This document shows positions 34,942-44,907 of a DNA stretch of 64,000 nucleotides, in pieces. The notes below the pieces were generated by a model. It saw nothing but the letters and a program-made list of their open reading frames with translations. It did no database searches and was not told the origin of the DNA. Source of the DNA: Amphirosellinia nigrospora (lineage: Eukaryota; Ascomycota; Sordariomycetes; Xylariales; Xylariaceae); assembly GCA_004123355.1 (NCBI GenBank), contig SCHM01000002.1, forward strand, positions 8,343,569 through 8,407,568. The letters run 5' to 3'. How positions within the stretch are numbered: the stretch's first letter is position 1; the number at the start of each line of letters is the position of its first letter. Made by a program: the position numbers and the translations under genes.

Positions 34942-35134
34942 GAACGAGGAAGAACAGGGCATTATCATGAGAGACGCCAAGCAGCCCCCTCCACGGTACT
35001 GTAGCTGTTAGAATCGTAGTCCCACTCTTGTCACCAAATGATAGTAAGGAAAAGGAAAGCCAATTGAGCTAAGTATATGTCCCGAAGGACCGCATGGTGT
35101 GTAGTTATCCTAGATAGCTATTAGGTACTTGATT

Positions 35135-35223
35135 AACAATATATAATGCTTAGATAATCATATTATTAGGTGTATTTATTTGCTTATGCGGCCCTGCTAT
35201 TCTGTTTATAAAGTCGTTATGCC
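35135..35223 (+). repeat. Dispersed direct repeat, copy A
   Basis: About 89 bp from aacaatatataatgc to aagtcgttatgcc. It matches copy B at 37913-38000 at roughly four of five positions by eye, in the same orientation, with near-identical cores (aatcatattatt, ttatgcggcc, aagtcgttatgcc). Differences are mostly transitions. Confidence 0.7.
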
Positions 35224-35817
35224 AGATATCAACATTAACTCCTATACTTAGGGTCCTTAAGTTAGGTAAGTCTATATCTTCTGCAAGAAGAATTGGCAAA
35301 ATGTGTTTGACATCGATGGGCCAGGTGCCTATGCGATGTTCTCGTTCATACGGGATCGTAAGGGCAAATGGCTGGTGAGGATGCCGTGGATGTATGCATC
35401 CGGCGTCGAAAGGACGATGCATACGGCAGCAGCCAACTAACTGTGGAGGAGAGCCGAGTGTTGACTCAGGCAATGAAGATTGACGATGCCGAGCGTAGAT
35501 ATCCAGTCTATGAGGGGTAAAGGGACTTCAGTTTACCCATGACAATCAAGTTGATGTTGAGGTCAACCGTTACTATAAGCTAACACAATGACGCGGGTAG
35601 AGCTATTTCCCGTATTTGATTGTGATTCTTTCTAATCTCCAGTGCAATCGCTACTGTTCGGTCGCTCATGTCAGTCTTCAAGTTTACTTGTCTTTGGTAG
35701 AGGTATAGTAAAGACATGCTAATCATCGAGACCATGGACGCCACTACCTTTTTGATACACTGAATACACTGATATATGTCGGAAGACACTATTCATATAC
35801 AACGTTTAGAACCCGAC

Positions 35818-37209
35818 CTAGCTTTGATTTATCATTTCAAGAACTGCCTCCCTGCCAAATTCCTCGACATCGCGGATATGATCACTAGCGAGCTTGTGCG
35901 CTTTCAAGTTCTCAAATGCCATGCTCCAGATACGACTTGCCTCAACAGAAGTAGTACCAGTAGCACTGATTCTCCCTAGATGTTGGGCGACCATCGGGTA
36001 GGCGCTGATCCTTGCCAGGCCGTGTTCCCACGCGAAATCCTTGGGGAGCATATCACCTCTCCCGGCACTTCCTGGCTTGGATGTAGCTGCCATGAAGAAA
36101 TTAGATAGCTCTTGTGCATGTCTTCGATTGAACACCAATGCTTGGCTGCAGCATCCGAACCACTCCTCGTAGACGCCTGGTGGCGAACCAATGAGCGATG
36201 CTTTCCCAGATGCGAAGAAGAGCCAAACGAAGAGTGGCACTGCAAGACCGCAAGTAACGAGGATGACCCAGCCGTCGATGTGGCGTGCTAAGTAACGGGG
36301 CAGAAAGAACAAGCGAGCCATTAGTAAAATTGCCAGCAATGGTATACTGACACCAAGTGAAATGACGTGTGCATTATTTTTTCTGAACCCATAACCACCT
36401 CCCCATCCGGAGCTCCTCTCCTGGCTGAACATACGCAAATAAAGCCAACTGTTTGGGCCGCCCGCCTCGACTCGGCCCGGCGCCGGGTCATGACGCTTTG
36501 GGTCTTTCATCATCTGCTCGAGGGTATGTAAATTCTTCAACGTCCGCGCCGCCCAACCGTTTGCGAGCAAAATATCGTCTTCAAACAATGCGATATACGG
36601 CGCGTCGGTGGTGTGAATACATCGGCGAAGTGCGTAGGCGTAGTCATACACCGTTTTCCTCTCGATCATGCTCTTATGATGGCGATCCTTAAACCACGAC
36701 TGGAGCAAGGCCATCTGCTTTGCTTGTTCATTATCAGGGAGGGACCCGCGGTAGGTCACGATATCGTCGACGATATCGGCTGCAGCGAGTCTGACATAGC
36801 TCTTATGCTGTGTCTCGGGGGCGGGCACATCGGCAAAGAATAGTTTGAGGTGGATGGCTTCTCGCTCGGCGCGCGACATATTGGCAAGGAACGAGCCCAC
36901 GGCCGTCTCGACGTATTGTCTTCCTTCCATCTCACGCCCGATGGTCATGAAAACGGCGCATATCTCCGGTGTTGGGCCGGCCTTGGCCAGCCGTGAACGG
37001 ACGGCATCGGGGTTCGCTTCTAGGGCATCAAGAAATGCATCGGCTTCGGCCTGTCGCGTCGCCGAGTAGAACCGATCGAATCCGTGCTTCTCGGAGAAGA
37101 AAATGGACAGCGGGTCGCGATAAAAGTTGAAATATCCGAACGTCGCGTAGAGGGTCACGATGGTCGAAAGCAGAATGAGAGCTCGGAAACCAGGTTGGCT
37201 GAAGTTCAT
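35818..37209 (-). CDS. PGAP4-like membrane glycosyltransferase (GPI-anchor side-chain type)
   Basis: Single intact exon, 463 residues. The N-terminal membrane anchor is ALILLSTIVTLYATFGYF. A GT-A-like catalytic region follows, with the acidic signature APYIALFEDDILLANGW. A tandem hydrophobic hairpin (ISLGVSIPLLAILLMARLFF and VILVTCGLAVPLFVWLFF) is inserted directly after it, and catalytic-domain sequence then resumes (YEEWFGCCSQALVFNRRHA). One anchor plus a two-helix insertion inside a GT-A fold is the distinctive topology of PGAP4/TMEM246, the Golgi GalNAc transferase acting on GPI anchors; the donor and acceptor in fungi are not established here. The gene has no frame breaks in 1.4 kb and lies between two direct repeat copies in an AT-rich stretch, so it may belong to an accessory block. 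Confidence 0.75.
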   Translation of the reverse strand: MNFSQPGFRALILLSTIVTLYATFGYFNFYRDPLSIFFSEKHGFDRFYSATRQAEADAFLDALEANPDAVRSRLAKAGPTPEICAVFMTIGREMEGRQYVETAVGSFLANMSRAEREAIHLKLFFADVPAPETQHKSYVRLAAADIVDDIVTYRGSLPDNEQAKQMALLQSWFKDRHHKSMIERKTVYDYAYALRRCIHTTDAPYIALFEDDILLANGWAARTLKNLHTLEQMMKDPKRHDPAPGRVEAGGPNSWLYLRMFSQERSSGWGGGYGFRKNNAHVISLGVSIPLLAILLMARLFFLPRYLARHIDGWVILVTCGLAVPLFVWLFFASGKASLIGSPPGVYEEWFGCCSQALVFNRRHAQELSNFFMAATSKPGSAGRGDMLPKDFAWEHGLARISAYPMVAQHLGRISATGTTSVEASRIWSMAFENLKAHKLASDHIRDVEEFGREAVLEMINQS

Positions 37210-38095
37210 GATGGATGAGAGCTAATAGTCAATTGTTTGTAAGAGAGCATCATGCTGCTGTCATTCTTGATGCCCCTCTTTCGACGATGTATCATGGTTC
37301 GACCATTATAATACAAGAAAGCGTAGTACAAGCAGCTGAATGCGAGTAGAAAGCTTAAAACACTGTAGGAGGGGCGGATAGGTACCTAAATCAGGGTCCT
37401 GTGGGCACCAACCAAGATCCCGAGAACCTGGCAGCAGGGGTAAGAGTGCAACAAGGATTATGTAATGCACATGGGTGACGCCACATACCTCCCTATAGGC
37501 CAGTCTTCTTATACCATCTTCTGTTGAATGATGACTCATCCGATATACCATATATACCTCAGACTCAATATGATATAGCAGCTGACCAGATGCGTTGGGC
37601 TACTCCCGAGTACAGCCTTCCTGGCCCGTCTACATCAGGCCTATAATTTGGCCTCGTGTTTCTTACACCTTGTGTTGCATCTCAAAACCTGACGAAATCG
37701 GCGAGTGGCGTTGTGAGGTGCCAATCCATATAATTACAATTGACTAGTATGTCAAAATAGGATTTTTGGTGCTGATGAAGGCAGCAAAATCTAATACATA
37801 ATATTCCTGTTGGCTTACAAGTATCATGTATTTGCACGATCTTGGTCGGGGATCGATACAAGCTTCTAGTTCTTCTGCTTGGCTTAAAGATATAGATATA
37901 ATTACCGAATTAAACAATATATGATGCCTGAATAATCATATTATTTGGTATATTGTTTGTTTATGCGGCCATGCTTCTCTACTTAGTAAGTCGTTATGCC
38001 GAACAGGTCTCTAAATGAATATGGATGAATTATTCAAAGCATGGTTTAAGATCGTATGTAGTAGACCAGACAATCGATGACACTGAAATTGAACT
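37210..38095. other. Intergenic with repeat copy B
   Basis: Upstream of the PGAP4-like gene. AT-rich with one AGGTACCT-type word near 37380. No exon recognised. Confidence 0.5.
37913..38000 (+). repeat. Dispersed direct repeat, copy B
   Basis: Partner of copy A (35135-35223), same orientation, about 2.7 kb away across the PGAP4-like gene. Read on the minus strand, both copies keep a comparable peptide around HND..., PHKQ, which hints that the repeat derives from coding sequence. Confidence 0.7.
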
Positions 38096-38509
38096 CTAAC
38101 TACCTTGTTCTGGCGTACCGAGGTCGTTATGCAAACCGTGATATTTCCGAAGATCAGTGGAAAGAAATATGTTACATTCTGTCGGATACGGAGATATATC
38201 CTGGCTGGGACAACGAGCATCATCTGGTGCGTCATCAGGTAAGTGTTGTCGTCCATCTTTTGTTTTCTCAGATCTCCGGAATGACTGAACCTCGCGATGA
38301 TTACACTTTATCATGGCAAAAATAGCCCAAGTCGCCAATACTTCGGTCGTTTTGCCAAGCCCCATATGTTGCGTAATGGCAATTGTGTTAACATCCGCCA
38401 CACAGTGTGTAGCTGATACCCGAAAGGCTCCCTGATGAAACCCGGAAGTTTTATAGATTCGCTGGATGGTGGGCATCTGAACATCCGTACGTTGAGTCCA
38501 GGCCGCCAT
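38096..38509 (-). pseudogene. SNF2-type helicase fragment
   Basis: A 137-codon open frame carries one strong motif, ITQHMGLGKTTEVLATWAIF. This corresponds to SNF2/Swi2 helicase motif I (usual form DEMGLGKT followed by a helix). The two acidic residues before MGLGKT are changed to QH, and none of the other helicase motifs (Ia, DEAH box, III-VI) can be found nearby. The rest of the frame has no recognisable continuation. I therefore call it a decayed fragment. SNF2-like genes occur in fungi as chromatin remodellers and in expanded accessory families, and the fragment does not say which. Confidence 0.5.
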
Positions 38510-39110
38510 TTAAAATCGCAACCCGAATACCGGACTTCCCAACCATTTGTGTAGTACCCTCATTAGTTCATGGACCGGCGAGTTCGATAAACCCATCGAC
38601 AAACAACACCATTTTGCGCGATCTCTTACATAAGCACACCACATCATCAGTACAAAGACAGTGAACATTTCCACGATAAATCACGTGTCGCCGATAGTTC
38701 TACACCGGTTGTTGAGTCAGAGGAGGTCACCGAGGGGTCCGTGAGCCTCGACGAAACGATATGAATCATATCCCTCAAATAGTATTGCCGGTGTGGCGAA
38801 GGTTTGGGTGTAAGGAGAGGTTGTTATACAGTGACATCGGGCACACGGATAGGGTGATTGAGCTTATAATGATTGCTAGTGTCGAACTCAAAGGGACCTC
38901 CGATTGAAAAACCCGGCACCTAGTTTTCAACCACCTACTCCTACAACATTGATATTTAACTAACTATCCATACCACCCTCCCGACTAAACAACCAGGTGT
39001 TAACTAAGATCTTTCTAGAGAAAGCAACGTAAACATTTGTACCCATTCTATTATATTTTTACTTATACTGTTGCCATTCCTATTCCCTCCCTCCCTCCGT
39101 TTTCTTTTAC
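38510..39110. other. Intergenic, AT-rich
   Basis: No exon recognised. A C/T-rich tract (ccctccctccctccg) lies at 39083-39100 just ahead of the NADAR remnant. Confidence 0.45.
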
Positions 39111-39116
39111 TCGGCT

Positions 39117-39740
39117 GTACGAAAATACGGTTGGCTTAGCCAGCAGTAGAACGCCCCGGGTTTTATATTTAACGGCGTGAGGTATACTAGTGCAGAGCAG
39201 TATATAATGTATGACAAGGCGCTACTCTTTAAACAACGTGCCGACAACGTTACGTTGGCTAGTCAGATCATAGAAGAAACATCCCTACGAAGAATCAAGT
39301 AGTTTGGTCGCTAGGCTAAGGGATTCGACGCACCAATTTAGGAAAAGAACGGCGAGCGTATTATGCTAGAGGGCAACATGGCGAAGTTTACGAGCTCAGA
39401 AGCAATGAAGCGGGCTTTATTATCGACTGGGGATAAGGTGCTCATGGAAGCTTCTCCTTACAGTCAGGTCTAGGGCATCGGAAACTCGGGGGCAAAATGC
39501 TATCCGAATGCTCCTCAACACCCAGTTCGAATTCGGGCTTAACCTTCTAGGTAGACAACTTGTGTTTGCTCGAGCGACTGTCCCGGATGCCACCCTTCAG
39601 TTCCGGTTCCTTTCTATTATAAATGATATCACTAAGTATCAGGACGATAGTAAAACCTCTAATTCTAGCTTGGGCACACTCAATATCGACATGGAGGACA
39701 CCGAGAGAATAAATAGAGAGACAGTAGCATGAATACACAA
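39117..39740 (+). pseudogene. NADAR (YbiA-like) domain pseudogene with five in-frame TAG stops
   Basis: One frame reads the NADAR fold in order: YGWLSQQ, PGFIFNGVRYTSAEQYIMYD, KALLFKQRAD, AKGFDAP, GNMAKFTSSEAMKRALLSTG, DKVLMEASPYSQV, GIG. After a shift it continues as GLNLLGRQLVFARA. NADAR proteins act on ADP-ribosylated or NAD-related N-glycosides, including riboflavin-pathway intermediates. The frame is interrupted by TAG at 39147, 39300, 39312, 39339 and 39471, with no TAA or TGA before the shift near 39500. TAG replaces positions where Trp (after API and after SQV) or Gln would fit, that is TGG to TAG or CAG to TAG. Both are CpA-to-TpA changes on one strand or the other, the signature of repeat-induced point mutation (RIP). 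The gene is inactive as it stands. Confidence 0.75.
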
Positions 39741-40122
39741 CCCCTTGTCCTAAGCTTGATATCTAGGCCGGATATTTAATACTTCCAACTCTTTCCTATA
39801 AAATTTTTAGGACAGATAAAGCAAAAATGCCGGACTGAAAGACAATGCTAGTAACTAGCATGCGGAACATTACGAGAAAAGATTTTCAGATCTAGCTATC
39901 ATGATCAATCGCTGCTGTAAGAAAGGGCGGCGGAAGTACGTGGGCTATAAATCGGTGCTTGGTTCACGCTTGCTACAAGTCAACCAGAATTTATCCTCAA
40001 TCTACCTAGATGTATTTATATCTAAGCTACAACTACATAACGAGTGACAGAAACAAGTACAGAAGCAAGTCTCCACCATTCTGCGATATTGCTCTATCTA
40101 TCATGTTCCCGGAAGGTTCTGT
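39741..40122. other. Intergenic, AT-rich
   Basis: Downstream flank of the NADAR remnant and 3' flank of the dioxygenase gene. There is a sharp composition change at about 40125, where the GC-rich dioxygenase coding sequence begins. Confidence 0.45.
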
Positions 40123-41319
40123 CTAATAAGCCTCCACGGCAGCCTGCTCGGCGGCGACCGGCGCCGGGACGGCGGGCTCGTCCTCCTCGACCATGCCGCC
40201 GAGGATCATGGACGACGGGGCGAGGGCCTGGAGCTCGGGGGGCTGGTGAAGGCGAAGAACTTCTCGTCGTGCCACTGGCCGGCCGAGATGAGGCGGCCCT
40301 CGGAGTCGGTGAACATGGTGTCGTTCTCGGCGCGCAGGAAGTAGGCGATCGAGTAGCGGTGCTGGCTGTAGTCGTAGGGGACGACGCGGTGGATGCACGA
40401 CTGCATCGTGTGGCCCGAGGCGAAGCGCAGCGAGTCGCCAACGTTGACGACGGCCGTGCCCGGGCGCGGCTCGACGAAGCCGAACTCGCGCGCCGCGGCG
40501 GCCGGATCTGCATCCCCCACTCCTCGCTGAAGAGCAGCGTCAGCGAGCTGATGTCGGTGTGCTTCTGGTGCCCGATGTTGGAGTCGGTGCGCGGGTCCGA
40601 CGGGATGTAGTGCATCATGGCCAGCGTGCTGGTCGACGGCCGCTCGTTGCGGTGCGTGTTCTCGAAGCGCGCGGCCCCCGTGAGCCCGCAGCCCGTCGAG
40701 AGCGCCGACAGGATCGCCTTGGTGACGATGTTGGAGCCCGCGATGGCGTTCTCCAGCACCTTCATGTCCGGGCTGTTCTTGATGACGTCCGGGATGTGAG
40801 GGCTGTCCTTCTGGATCTCGTCACGAGAAACCTGATAAAGGTAGAAGAGTTAAGACAAGGATTCGAATAGGAGGCTGGGGTCGGCTCTTTAGGTAAGGGC
40901 GCTCACCTTGATCATCTCGTAGCCATCCTTAGTGTTCTCTAGGACACCAGTGCGAGAACCAATTGGCTCGTAGCTTTTCGTTCTCGTTAGTTGAAAGTTG
41001 GTCTTCACGTTTTGGTTGATATGAGCTTACCCTAGGTGCGGCGCGACGAGGCCGTATTGGTTCTTAGCCTCCAGGGGCGACTCGAAGAAGCGGTGCATAA
41101 GCTTCAGGGTCTCTTGCTGGTCGTCAAGGAATCGGCGCCGTCGATGCCCTTTAGGTCGATGTAGAAGTATCCCTCATCCTGGCAGCAGCGGACGAGCCTT
41201 TCAAGCTCATCAGGCTCGTGTGAAAGCAGCTTGCTGAAGTCAAAGCTTTGCATAGGGTAGACTGGCACCTTCTTCCCATTCCACTCGACGGTCCGTAGGG
41301 GTTCATTAGTAATAGCCAT
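40123..41319 (-). CDS. 2-oxoglutarate/Fe(II) dioxygenase (isopenicillin-N-synthase-like)
   Basis: Exons 41319-41031, 40973-40907 and 40831-40123; about 355 residues after correction. The start MAITNEPLRTVEW was preferred over an in-frame ATG 21 nt upstream. The N-terminal DIOX_N-type region contains CCQDEGYFYIDLKG. The Fe(II) ligands are seen in GHQKHTDISSLTLLF (H-x-D) and the distal His in SCIHRVVPYD, and RYSIAYF supplies the 2OG-binding R-x-S. Substrate unknown: members hydroxylate or cyclise secondary metabolites, amino acids or alkaloids. Three breaks, near 41124, 40508 and in GGGGGG 40237-40242, are cured by one base each and the corrected length is divisible by three. The last exon is far more GC-rich than its neighbours. 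Confidence 0.83.
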
Positions 41320-42742
41320 GGTGTCTGGATTTACACACAAAGATGCTGTGTTGGAGATAGGTAGTATTGTTGAGAAGCTGAATGACGCTGGGGATGTAGC
41401 TCAACTATTATCTTCTTGTGGGAGAGCTTGGTTGTATGTATTATATAGGGTATCTCCACAGACAGACCAGGTGCATGAAACCATATAGTCGTCGGAGGCT
41501 TGCCCTCCACAAACTTAGGAGACTGTCGATATACGGTATATTTCCCCCTTTTACCCTACGCTGCCGCGTATTTATCCACGCGTACCTCTCACAGTGTCAC
41601 CTTGCGCAACGCCACTGACCTACATCTTCACCTGCCATTCTCCGTCTGCCTGTGTAATCTATAATCTGGCTGAACTGGCAAGCTGGCACGGACGATTTCA
41701 AACTGGGATGAGCACCACCTCTTGGCAGGCTATCGTCGTTGGTGTTATCAATTGAATACAGTACCAAGGCCGGCAGATGTGTTCTGAACACTTGAGACAT
41801 TCGAGACCCTATTCCTAGCCTGGTAATTGGCGACTGTCTGTCTCATGGCCTCCGCATTCAACGAACAGCTTCCGAAATGGTTCAGTCGAAACACTCCCAC
41901 GCAAATCAATACCGCAATGCGGATATTCATATATCTCTGTCATGACCCCCTCGCTCGGGTGGCACTTATAAGGCGTACCAACGTAGTGTTGTGGTACATC
42001 ATCATCATCACACACGGTGAAGTTAGGGAAAAGAAACCCGAGACATCAGATGATCAAGTCTCCGTTAGCGGCCTATAAACTATCGTGCGCCTATCCAACT
42101 ACGGCATAGAATACAGGCCATTTGCATCACTGTTTCATTATCTGTCAATTATTATACGAATAAGAGTCACGGTGAACTCAATAGGGAGTTGATTCTGCAC
42201 AGCTTGCCTTGTTAGAACCCGGTGGCTGAGCAAATGACAAGGTATAAAAAGAACACTCACGCACTGGTACTTGAACTTCCTTAAACCTACAAACACTCCA
42301 GCTATTTATAGATCACGTTGACAAAACATAATTCATGGAAGCTGTGGGTGCTGCACTGTAGCAGCTCGCAGATGTTATTGCTGGTCTCGAGCCAGAAAAC
42401 AGTTACAAGTACATTACTTGAACGCCTAACACTTAACCGGAACGGGAAAACAACGTGAAAGATCAGACAAGAAATAAAAACTCTCCGACTCCTCACGCAG
42501 AAACACCGTGCCAGATGTCCAACCCAGGTGCCCTAACAAAACCCTTCTCCGAGTATGAGAAAAGATTCGCTGTGTCCGTTCATTCCTTCATATACATGGC
42601 CAAGGCATCGTAGGCCGAGGTGGATACGAGAAACTGTGAATATCCTCGTTGCAAGCAGTTGGCGGTCTTCCTTCTCGCATCTTGTAGAAAATATTGGGAT
42701 TGGGGCCTCGAGACTGCGAGTAGTTATCTGGCTTTGGATTAT
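41320..42742. other. Intergenic, no gene recognised
   Basis: About 1.4 kb between the dioxygenase start and the 3' end of CCR4. Scattered short frames lack motifs. Confidence 0.5.
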
Positions 42743-44907
42743 TCAACCTTTCTGATCCCCTGGTGCCTTCTTTTCCTTCTTCGGTTTGAAGACAAATTCT
42801 CCCATTATCTGGATATGGTCCGCAGGAAAGTGGTAGTTGGGAAATCCAGGTACGCGCTTGAGATACTCAGCATCTGGGGGCCCGAGAAGTTCGACCAGGT
42901 CCAAAGTATTGGATGTGTACCAGATGTAATCCAAAACACCTGAGAATGATGGGGTGTAGTTGGTGAACGTTAATTCGTCTGGAGTCCCGAAGAGATGTGC
43001 GTAGGAGTTCCTCAAACTGAAGGGGTGCTCAATGCCATCTCGTGTGAAGTTCCCGTATGAATGCCCCTTTAAATCGGGGTGGTCTGGTGGTATCCGACCC
43101 TTCTCTAAAAGTTCATAGACCGAGCTGTCGGACATTGAATTGTAATCGCCGCACACTAGCAGCGGAATGTCTGTGTTATTACGGTATTCTTGGCTCGGTA
43201 CGGGCTCAGGAAAATCTTCGGCTTGATCGTCTTCTACGTCTGGTTTAGGTAGTTGCTTCTCTTCAATTGGTATCGCTGGACGTCGAGTGTATCGCTCGGA
43301 TTGCTTGGTCACCAACTCCATCAAAATACCTGTTTGTACCGCCTTGACATCTGGCAAATATGATTCCCAGCAGAGATGAGCATTGACGACGATGAAGCGG
43401 TTGCCAGTATAACGCGACTCGAAAAAACAGTAAAGGGCGATGGTATCTTTAGGCATTACTCTGTTGAAAACGTCATCCGCTGATTTCATATCAGGCCTAT
43501 TGATTGCTGTTTGCCGGAAGTCAACAAGCTGTTTGTCCATCAGGATGTACTTGTTGCTTTTGAAGAATATTGAGCATCCATCTACAGCTTGCTGGTCTTT
43601 GGGTGTCATGTGCTTCACACGGGTCTTAGGATAGAAGACGCCCCTGTAACCCTTCTTCTCAAGTTCAGGACTGAAGTAATTATCGAAGGCACCCATAGAA
43701 GTTTCTTGCAAGCAGAGGACGTCCGGGTCTCTCTCGTGAAACTCTTGCATTATGCTGTCCCGGCGATATTCCCACGAGAGGGCACTGGCTGGCGTATATC
43801 CATACAGAGTGCTTGAGGCGTACTTGTCGCATAGAGTATTCCAGGACAACACTCGAATGCGCTCCCTATCAGAGCTTACATCTTCTTGGATTGTAATTGG
43901 TACGCGCGGAGCAGGAGGCATAGGCACTAATCGACGTTAGTCTGCTTCCACGAATATTACGATAGAGTGAGTGTCGTTATGGTTGTACCTACCTGGAGCA
44001 GTCTCCTTGAGATAGTTGATAAACTCCTTAGTGCCCTCTTCCATGATCTTCGCCTTGACGTCGGGATCCAATGGATTGCCCTGTATGCCCAACAATTCCA
44101 GGAAATGAAGTGCGCCAAGCTCATAAGGTATATCTCGGATCAGGTTGTTAAAGAGTAGCAACTGACGCAGGGGTGTACACATGCCTAACTCGGCCGGCAG
44201 ATGGGTAAGTTGATTATGAGATACGTCAAGCAAACGCAGAGAGCGGAGCTGCCCTATAGCTGTAGGCAGTGTGGTCAATTGATTGGAAGAGAGGTAAACT
44301 TCGGTGAGAAACTGATATTCATTAAAGAGCGGAGGCGATACGTTCTTAAGTCCTTGGCCACTCATATCAAGCATCAGCCAATCCTGTCTGTCGAGAGCCT
44401 TGTCGAAATTCACAGGCCTCCCCCTATCCTCCATTTCACCCTCGACCGATTCATTGGCACTCGTGTTGGCAAGTGGCCAATACCCTTATTCTCTGCTGCC
44501 TTGGTTCTTGCATAGTAGTGCTGCTGATGCTGTTCGGCCATGGTTTGGTGCGCCTGTTCAGCTGCCTTGAAGGCCTTCAACTGCTCGCCCCAGTGTTCGT
44601 TGTACTGCTGTTGACTCTGCGCGGCGCGTGAGCCAGTCCCTGTGCCATTCTGGTGGTTGCTCGGTGTGAATGGGCTCACGTTTGGACCGAGACCAGCAGA
44701 GAAGCCAGAATGATTCATCGACCCAGGCGTCGTATTGTGAGTTGTGTGATCTTGCTGCAAGTTCTGGTGGTGTTGGGGATGGGTATGATGTTGGTGTGCC
44801 CCTTGCGGCTGGACGTAGGTATTGTACATCATCTGGGGCATTCCACGCCCAGCGGCGACGCCATTGAGACGTGAATTGTGTCCCTGCTGATGGTTCGGTC
44901 CGTACAT
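42743..44907 (-). CDS. CCR4-type deadenylase of the CCR4-NOT complex
   Basis: Exons 44907-43993 and 43926-42743 (67-nt intron with CTAAC branch site), about 699 residues. CCR4 shortens mRNA poly(A) tails in the cytoplasm. Domains in order: a His/Gln-rich N-terminal region (about 1-160; starts MYGPNHQQGHNSRLNG), then LRRs that bind the CAF1 subunit (LTEVYLSSNQLTTLP, LRLLDVSHNQLTHLPAELG, LLLFNNLIRDIP). An exonuclease/endonuclease/phosphatase domain follows, with RVLSWNTLCDKYASS, VLCLQE, VVNAHLCWE, LLVCGDYNSMSDSSVYEL and DHIQIMGEF, so the EEP catalytic Glu, Asn, Asp and His residues are all present. One break occurs at the GG of ggcc 44475-44478 between the N-terminal region and the LRRs. One extra base restores a length divisible by three. 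Confidence 0.92.

Larger units (their letters stand above)
33499..35817. other. Intergenic, AT-rich, with coding-like remnants
   Basis: 33930-34090 is strongly AT-rich. AGGTACCT motifs occur at 33820-33850. A stop-free plus-strand stretch at 34672-34941 and repeat copy A at 35135-35223 suggest decayed mobile or gene-family DNA. Confidence 0.45.

Noticed and set aside
40044-40870. Plus-strand open frames of 188 and 103 codons
   Set aside because: Mirror frames of the very GC-rich dioxygenase exon on the minus strand; GC-rich coding DNA commonly opens the opposite strand.
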